A stretch of DNA of 9,365 nucleotides from Roseiflexaceae bacterium (GTDB lineage: Bacteria > Chloroflexota > Chloroflexia > Chloroflexales > Roseiflexaceae). The DNA is taken from positions 1 through 9,365 of the forward strand of contig JACMIM010000310.1 of NCBI GenBank assembly GCA_014381165.1, given 5' to 3'. Shown here one piece after another: positions 5,655 through 9,365 of the stretch; the first letter of the stretch is position 1, and every line of letters begins with the position of its first letter. The position numbers were made by a program, and so were the translations under genes. A model generated the notes under the pieces. That model worked only from the letters and a program-made list of their open reading frames with translations. It ran no database searches and had not been told where the DNA came from.

Positions 5655-5969
5655 CTACGCTGGCTGGTCGCTCGCGGCTTTGGCGTCGTCCATGTCGTCT
5701 TCGGCTTGGCCTGTCTCATCCTCGTCTTCGTGATCCTGCTCCAGCAGGGCCTGCTCGCCGGGGATCATCAGGCGCACCGTGTTGCCCTCGACCGCGCTGA
5801 CCAGATCGAGCGGCAGGTAGTGGTGGTGCCCACCGGCCTCCGCGTCGGTCTTGGTCAGCTTGATCATCGTTCCCTCGACCTTGTCGACCGTGCCGACGTG
5901 GCGACCATCCTCGCCGACAATCTCCATGTGCTCGCGAATACTCATGGCCATGTCGTCCTGCATTGTCAT
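5655..5969 (-). CDS. DUF2171 (PRC-barrel-like) protein with acidic tail
   Basis: This is a 104-residue small soluble protein. Residues 11-70 fit the DUF2171 pattern, a short beta-barrel related to PRC-barrel domains: HMEIVGEDGRHVGTVDKVEG (14-33), then IKLTKTD (36-42), HHHYLPLDLVSAVEG (48-62) and VRLMI (65-69). Residues 73-104 are a low-complexity acidic tail rich in Glu and Asp, likely disordered. The function of this family is not established; barrels of this type can act as binding adaptors. The first ATG is preferred because AAAGGA lies eight bases upstream. The gene is divergent from the GT2 gene across a 131-base gap and is followed by the 50-base repeats. Confidence 0.82.
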   Translation of the reverse strand: MTMQDDMAMSIREHMEIVGEDGRHVGTVDKVEGTMIKLTKTDAEAGGHHHYLPLDLVSAVEGNTVRLMIPGEQALLEQDHEDEDETGQAEDDMDDAKAASDQPA

Positions 5970-6054
5970 CGTCAGAATCCTTTCTCAGGTGCTACTTCTA
6001 TCCTGTGCCAGCTGCTGCATAGATCGTGCCGTCGCCTGCGATATGAGGCAGCCG

Positions 6055-6063
6055 TGCTATAAT
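6055..6063 (+). promoter_or_regulatory. Extended -10 promoter of the GT2 glycosyltransferase gene
   Basis: The sequence TGCTATAAT is a perfect extended -10 and sits about 38 bases before the ATG, giving a leader of about 30 nt. No -35 consensus is visible upstream. Confidence 0.6.
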
Positions 6064-6100
6064 CGCCCGCACGAAATCAGAACGGCAAGAAGGATTGTTT

Positions 6101-6880
6101 ATGCACGAGCGGCCAAGTATCAGCGCATTTTTCCCTGCGTATAACGATGGCGGCACGATCGGTAGCTTGGTGGTCAGTACGCTGCACACCCTGGCCGAGC
6201 TGACCGATGACTACGAGGTCATGGTGATCGAGAATGGCAGCACCGACTACACCGTGGACGTGCTGGCGGAGCTGGCCGAAAAGTACGAGCACTTCCGTTA
6301 TTTTTCGTTTCGCGAGCCGCTTGGCTATGGCGGCGCAGTGCGGCTGGGCTTCAAGGAGGCCAGCAAGGATCTGGTGTTCTACACCGATGGCGACGCGCAG
6401 TACGATCCACGCGAGATCAAGCTGCTGGTACCAGCGCTTGCCGAGGGCGTCGATATCGTGAATGGCTGGAAGATCGACCGCAGCGACCCACTGCACCGCA
6501 AGATCATCGGGCGCGTGTATCATCACACTGTCAAGCTGCTGTTTGGCTTTAAGCTGCGCGATGTCGACTGCGACTTTCGGCTGATCCGCCGCGATGTGTT
6601 CGATGTGATCGAGCTGGAGTCAGTTACCGGCACGCTGCCACTGGAGCTGGTCAAGAAGCTGCAAGACGCGCGCTTTCGCTTTGCCGAGGTGCCAGTTCAT
6701 CACTTCCACCGCACCTATGGTGAAAGCCAGTTTTTCAACTTCCCAAGGCTGTGGCGCACCGGCGTGCATCTGATCGAGCTGTGGATCAAGCTGGTGATCT
6801 TTCGCACGCACATGCGCGGCATCCGCGCCCGCCGCGCCGCGCTCGACGAGCGCCGCAGCGCCGCACTGCCCATGCGCTAG
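6101..6880 (+). CDS. Family 2 glycosyltransferase, polyprenyl/dolichyl-phosphate sugar transferase type
   Basis: This is a 259-residue GT-A enzyme. It starts with the nucleotide-sugar strand SISAFFPAYNDGGTI (6-20), followed by VMVIENGSTDYT (40-51), GYGGAVRLG (75-83), the metal-binding YTDGDAQYDP (94-103) and VDCDFRLIRR (155-164). The last is typical of the DPM1-like branch that moves a sugar from a nucleotide donor to a polyprenyl phosphate. There are no C-terminal paired membrane helices of the GtrB kind; residues 221-235 are hydrophobic and may be a peripheral membrane contact. The C-terminal tail is Arg/Ala rich. In the usual DDGS position it has ENGS, a tolerated variation in GT2. The ATG is chosen over the in-frame TTG two codons upstream because AGAAGGA lies six bases before it. 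Donor and acceptor cannot be read from the sequence. Confidence 0.9.
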   Translation: MHERPSISAFFPAYNDGGTIGSLVVSTLHTLAELTDDYEVMVIENGSTDYTVDVLAELAEKYEHFRYFSFREPLGYGGAVRLGFKEASKDLVFYTDGDAQYDPREIKLLVPALAEGVDIVNGWKIDRSDPLHRKIIGRVYHHTVKLLFGFKLRDVDCDFRLIRRDVFDVIELESVTGTLPLELVKKLQDARFRFAEVPVHHFHRTYGESQFFNFPRLWRTGVHLIELWIKLVIFRTHMRGIRARRAALDERRSAALPMR

Positions 6881-6891
6881 CTCGCTACGTT

Positions 6892-6900
6892 TGCTACAAT
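6892..6900 (+). promoter_or_regulatory. Candidate extended -10 promoter of the M16 peptidase gene
   Basis: The sequence TGCTACAAT lies 12 bases after the GT2 stop codon. It has no -35 partner. Transcripts from it would carry the 6912-6980 hairpin in a leader of about 100 nt. The peptidase gene could alternatively be co-transcribed with the GT2 gene. Confidence 0.4.
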
Positions 6901-6911
6901 ATCGCATGTTA

Positions 6912-6980
6912 TTTCGCCACGAAGCCACGAAGGCGCGAAGATTTTAAGAATCCTTCGTGCCTTCGTGGCTTCGTGGCAAA
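6912..6980. repeat. CACGAAG-type period-9 inverted repeat, copy C
   Basis: The 29-base left arm (6912-6940) and 28-base right arm (6953-6980) pair with one extra base (6915) and one mismatch. The core is GCCACGAAGCCACGAAGGC, and the loop is AT-rich (6941-6952). It belongs to the same family as the pair at 3196-3367 but carries CCACGAAGG units. It lies between the promoter candidate and the ribosome binding site of the M16 gene. No T run follows, so termination is unlikely. Confidence 0.88.
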
Positions 6981-7008
6981 TTGTCTATCCGTGATAGGGA
7001 GAATTTGT

Positions 7009-9365
7009 ATGTCAACACATGGTTTCGAGCTGGTGCGCGAGCAGGAGATCGCCGAGCTGAACAGCCGCGCGCGCCTGTATCGCCACACGGCGACCGGCGC
7101 AGAGCTGCTTTCGGTGACGAACGACGACGAAAACAAAGTCTTTGGCGTCACCTTTCGCACGCCGCCCAGCGATTCGACCGGCGTAGCCCACATTCTGGAG
7201 CACATCACGCTGTGCGGCTCACGCAAGTACCCGCTCAAGACGCCATTCGTCGAGCTTATCAAGGGTTCGCTCAAGACCTTTCTGAATGCGTTTACCTACC
7301 CCGACAAAACCTGCTACCCGGTGGCATCGCAGAACGTGCAGGATTTCTACAACCTGGTCGATGTCTACCTCGACGCGGTGTTCTACCCACGCATCGCCCG
7401 CCATCATTTCGAGCAGGAGGCATGGCATTACGAACTGGAGGATGCCGAGCAGCCGCTTTCCTACAAGGGCGTGGTCTTCAATGAAATGAAGGGGGCCTAC
7501 AGCTCGCCCGACAGCATGCTCTACAAATACATTCGGCAATCGCTGTTCCCCGATACGACCTACGGCGTCGACTCGGGCGGCGACCCGGAGCGCATCCCCG
7601 ACCTGACCTACGAACAACTGAAGGGCTTTCACGACACGCTCTATCACCCTTCGAACGCGCGCATTTTCTTTTATGGCGACGACGACCCCGAGCGGCGGCT
7701 GGCGATCATCGCCGAGTATCTGCGCGACTTCCAGGCGATCGCGCCCGCTTCGGATGTGCCGCTCCAGCAGCCGTTCGCCGCGCCCACGCATGTCGAGCGC
7801 AGCTATGCCACCAGCGCCGATCAGGGCGATACCGGCAAGGCCATGCTGACGGTCAACTGGATGCTGGGCGAGGAAACCGACCACGAAACCCTGCTCGGCC
7901 TGGGCGTGCTTGACTACATTTTGATGGGCAACGCCGCCGCGCCGCTGCGTCGGGCGCTGATCGAATCGGGCCTGGGCGAGAATGTGGCTGGCGGCGGTTT
8001 GAGCGATTCACTGCGCCAGCTGACCTTTTCGGCGGGCCTGAAGAACATCGACCCGCAGCATGCAGCCGCCGTCGAGGCGCTGGTAATCGACACATTGCGC
8101 AGCCTGGCGGCTGGCGCGATCGAGCCCGCCGCAGTCGAAGCGGCCATGAACACAGTCGAATTTTCGCTGCGCGAGAACAATACTGGCTCGTTTCCACGCG
8201 GCCTTTCGCTGATGCTGGGCGCACTGGGCGGCTGGCTCTATGGCCACGATCCGATCGACCGCATGGCTTTTGAATCACCACTGGCTGCGCTCAAAGCGCG
8301 CGTAGCTGCCGAGGGGCCAGGCTACTTTGGCAGCCTGATCCAACGCACCCTGATCGAGAACAATCACCGCACCACGGTGCTGCTGAAGGCCGACCCGGCC
8401 CTGGCCGAACGGCAGGCCAGCGCCGAGCGAACGCGCCTCGACGAGGTGCGTTCAAACCTGAGCGAACTCCAGGTGCAGGAGCTAATCAAGCGCACCGCCG
8501 AGTTAAAAGAGCTGCAAGAGCTGCCCGACCCGCCAGAAGTGCGCGCCACAATTCCCAGCCTGAGCCTACCCGACCTGGACAAAAAGATTCGCACGGTGCC
8601 AACCGAGCAGACCACGCGCGGCGGCGTTCCCACGTTGTACCACGAGCTGTTTACGAATGGGATTGTCTACCTCGACCTGGGGCTGAATTTGCACACGCTG
8701 CCGCAACACCTCCTGCCCTACGTGCCGCTGTTCGGGCGTTCGCTAACCGAAATGGGCACCCAGGCCGAGGACTTCGTCAAGCTGGCCCAACGGATCGGGC
8801 GGACGACCGGCGGGCTGCGCACCCAGCGCTTTATTTCCAGCACACGGCGCGGGCCAGAAAGTGCAGCCTGGCTGTTTCTGCGCGGCAAGGCCGTGCCAAG
8901 CCAGGTGCCGGAGCTGCTGTCGATCATGGGCGAGGTACTGACGACCGTGCAGCTCGACAACCGCGAGCGCTTTCGCCAGATGGCGCTGGAGGAAAAGGCC
9001 CGGCTGGAATCCTCGCTGGTGCCAAGCGGGCATTCCTACGCCGATCTGCGGCTGCGCGCCCGCTTCGACGAGGCCAATTGGGCCAGCGAACAGCTCGGCG
9101 GCATCAGCTACCTGTTCTTTCTGCGCAACCTGGTGCAGCAGATCGAAAGTGACTGGGACGCGGTCGCCGCCACGCTGGAGCAACTGCGCGCCACGATCGT
9201 CGATCGCGCCAACATGATCTGCAATGTGACCAGCGACAGCGGCAGCTGGGCACAAATCAGCCCGGCGCTCGATGGCGCATTGGGGGCGCTGCCCGCGCAA
9301 GCCAGCCCCCAGGTGGCATGGCAGCGCAGCAGCAGCAGCGCCAACGAGGGGCTAGTCATCCCGGC
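7009..9365 (+). CDS. M16C-family zinc metalloprotease, PreP-like (3' end outside window)
   Basis: The first 785 codons of what should be a protein of about 970 residues are present. The inverted zinc motif HILEH (His61, Glu64, His65) is followed by CGSRKYPLKTPFVEL and FLNAFTYPDKTCYP (91-104). The distal zinc ligand is Glu159 in FNEMKGAYSSP (157-167). These are features of the M16C group, which includes mitochondrial and chloroplast presequence protease and its bacterial relatives. They clamp and degrade short peptides of about 10-65 residues. The Glu/Leu-rich helical hinge at about 460-510 and the second M16 half follow. No signal peptide is seen, so it is presumably cytosolic. AGGGAG lies seven bases before the ATG. 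It reads in the same direction as the GT2 gene across a 128-base gap that holds a repeat hairpin. Confidence 0.94.
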   Translation, partial: MSTHGFELVREQEIAELNSRARLYRHTATGAELLSVTNDDENKVFGVTFRTPPSDSTGVAHILEHITLCGSRKYPLKTPFVELIKGSLKTFLNAFTYPDKTCYPVASQNVQDFYNLVDVYLDAVFYPRIARHHFEQEAWHYELEDAEQPLSYKGVVFNEMKGAYSSPDSMLYKYIRQSLFPDTTYGVDSGGDPERIPDLTYEQLKGFHDTLYHPSNARIFFYGDDDPERRLAIIAEYLRDFQAIAPASDVPLQQPFAAPTHVERSYATSADQGDTGKAMLTVNWMLGEETDHETLLGLGVLDYILMGNAAAPLRRALIESGLGENVAGGGLSDSLRQLTFSAGLKNIDPQHAAAVEALVIDTLRSLAAGAIEPAAVEAAMNTVEFSLRENNTGSFPRGLSLMLGALGGWLYGHDPIDRMAFESPLAALKARVAAEGPGYFGSLIQRTLIENNHRTTVLLKADPALAERQASAERTRLDEVRSNLSELQVQELIKRTAELKELQELPDPPEVRATIPSLSLPDLDKKIRTVPTEQTTRGGVPTLYHELFTNGIVYLDLGLNLHTLPQHLLPYVPLFGRSLTEMGTQAEDFVKLAQRIGRTTGGLRTQRFISSTRRGPESAAWLFLRGKAVPSQVPELLSIMGEVLTTVQLDNRERFRQMALEEKARLESSLVPSGHSYADLRLRARFDEANWASEQLGGISYLFFLRNLVQQIESDWDAVAATLEQLRATIVDRANMICNVTSDSGSWAQISPALDGALGALPAQASPQVAWQRSSSSANEGLVIP

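Noticed and set aside
6095..6100. TTG start of the GT2 gene two codons upstream
   Set aside because: It would directly touch the ribosome binding site; the ATG at 6101 has a proper six-base spacing.
7219..7884. Antisense 221-codon frame within the M16 peptidase gene
   Set aside because: The sense frame carries the zinc motif and continuous family similarity. The antisense frame has no supported start or recognisable domain.

Overview
This is a GC-rich bacterial chromosomal segment of ordinary core metabolism. Its intergenic spaces are unusually rich in short-period inverted and direct repeats. The gene set is a GlgC pair, an actinobacterial/plant-type HisN, HisC, a DUF2171 protein, a GT2 glycosyltransferase and a PreP-like M16C peptidase. 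Together with the repeat families (CACGAAG hairpins, TGGGCGGG hairpins, and the 'GGGGCGAAGCATTTGCCC' type), this suggests a filamentous or phototroph-related Chloroflexota (Chloroflexia). That assignment is an inference from memory and was not tested.

Layout. From 1 to 5969 all genes lie on the minus strand. In transcription order they are: a DUF2171 protein (5969-5655), hisC (5485-4373), a membrane protein with a C-terminal bacterial SH3 domain (4064-3396), an IMPase-family histidinol-phosphatase hisN (3175-2387), glgC (2147-894), and a second GlgC-like gene (812 to the window edge). From 6101 onward the plus strand carries a DPM1-like GT2 glycosyltransferase (6101-6880) and the first 785 codons of an M16C metalloprotease (7009 to the edge). 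The divergent gap between 5970 and 6100 separates the two blocks.

How the genes work together. HisC and HisN catalyse consecutive steps of histidine synthesis (imidazole-acetol phosphate to histidinol phosphate, then to histidinol). They are separated by a lower-GC membrane/SH3 gene. The two GlgC-type proteins probably form the ADP-glucose pyrophosphorylase that feeds glycogen synthesis. The upstream copy has the canonical ATP-site Arg and Lys. The downstream copy has lost both (Arg to Ala, Lys to Glu) while keeping the catalytic Asp and the sugar-phosphate motifs. That pattern resembles the modulatory large subunit of plant AGPase or firmicute GlgD, and it is the strongest biological lead in the window.

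Regulatory texture. Four genes (glgC, hisC, GT2, M16) are preceded by an extended -10 box of the form TGnTAnnnT with no good -35; in three of them the predicted leader is about 30 nt. In the fourth (M16), a ~70-nt CACGAAG hairpin lies between the box and the ribosome binding site. Period-8 arrays begin at the TGA stop codons of both glgC and hisC. I found no tRNA, rRNA, CRISPR array, transposase, phage gene or obvious new defence system.
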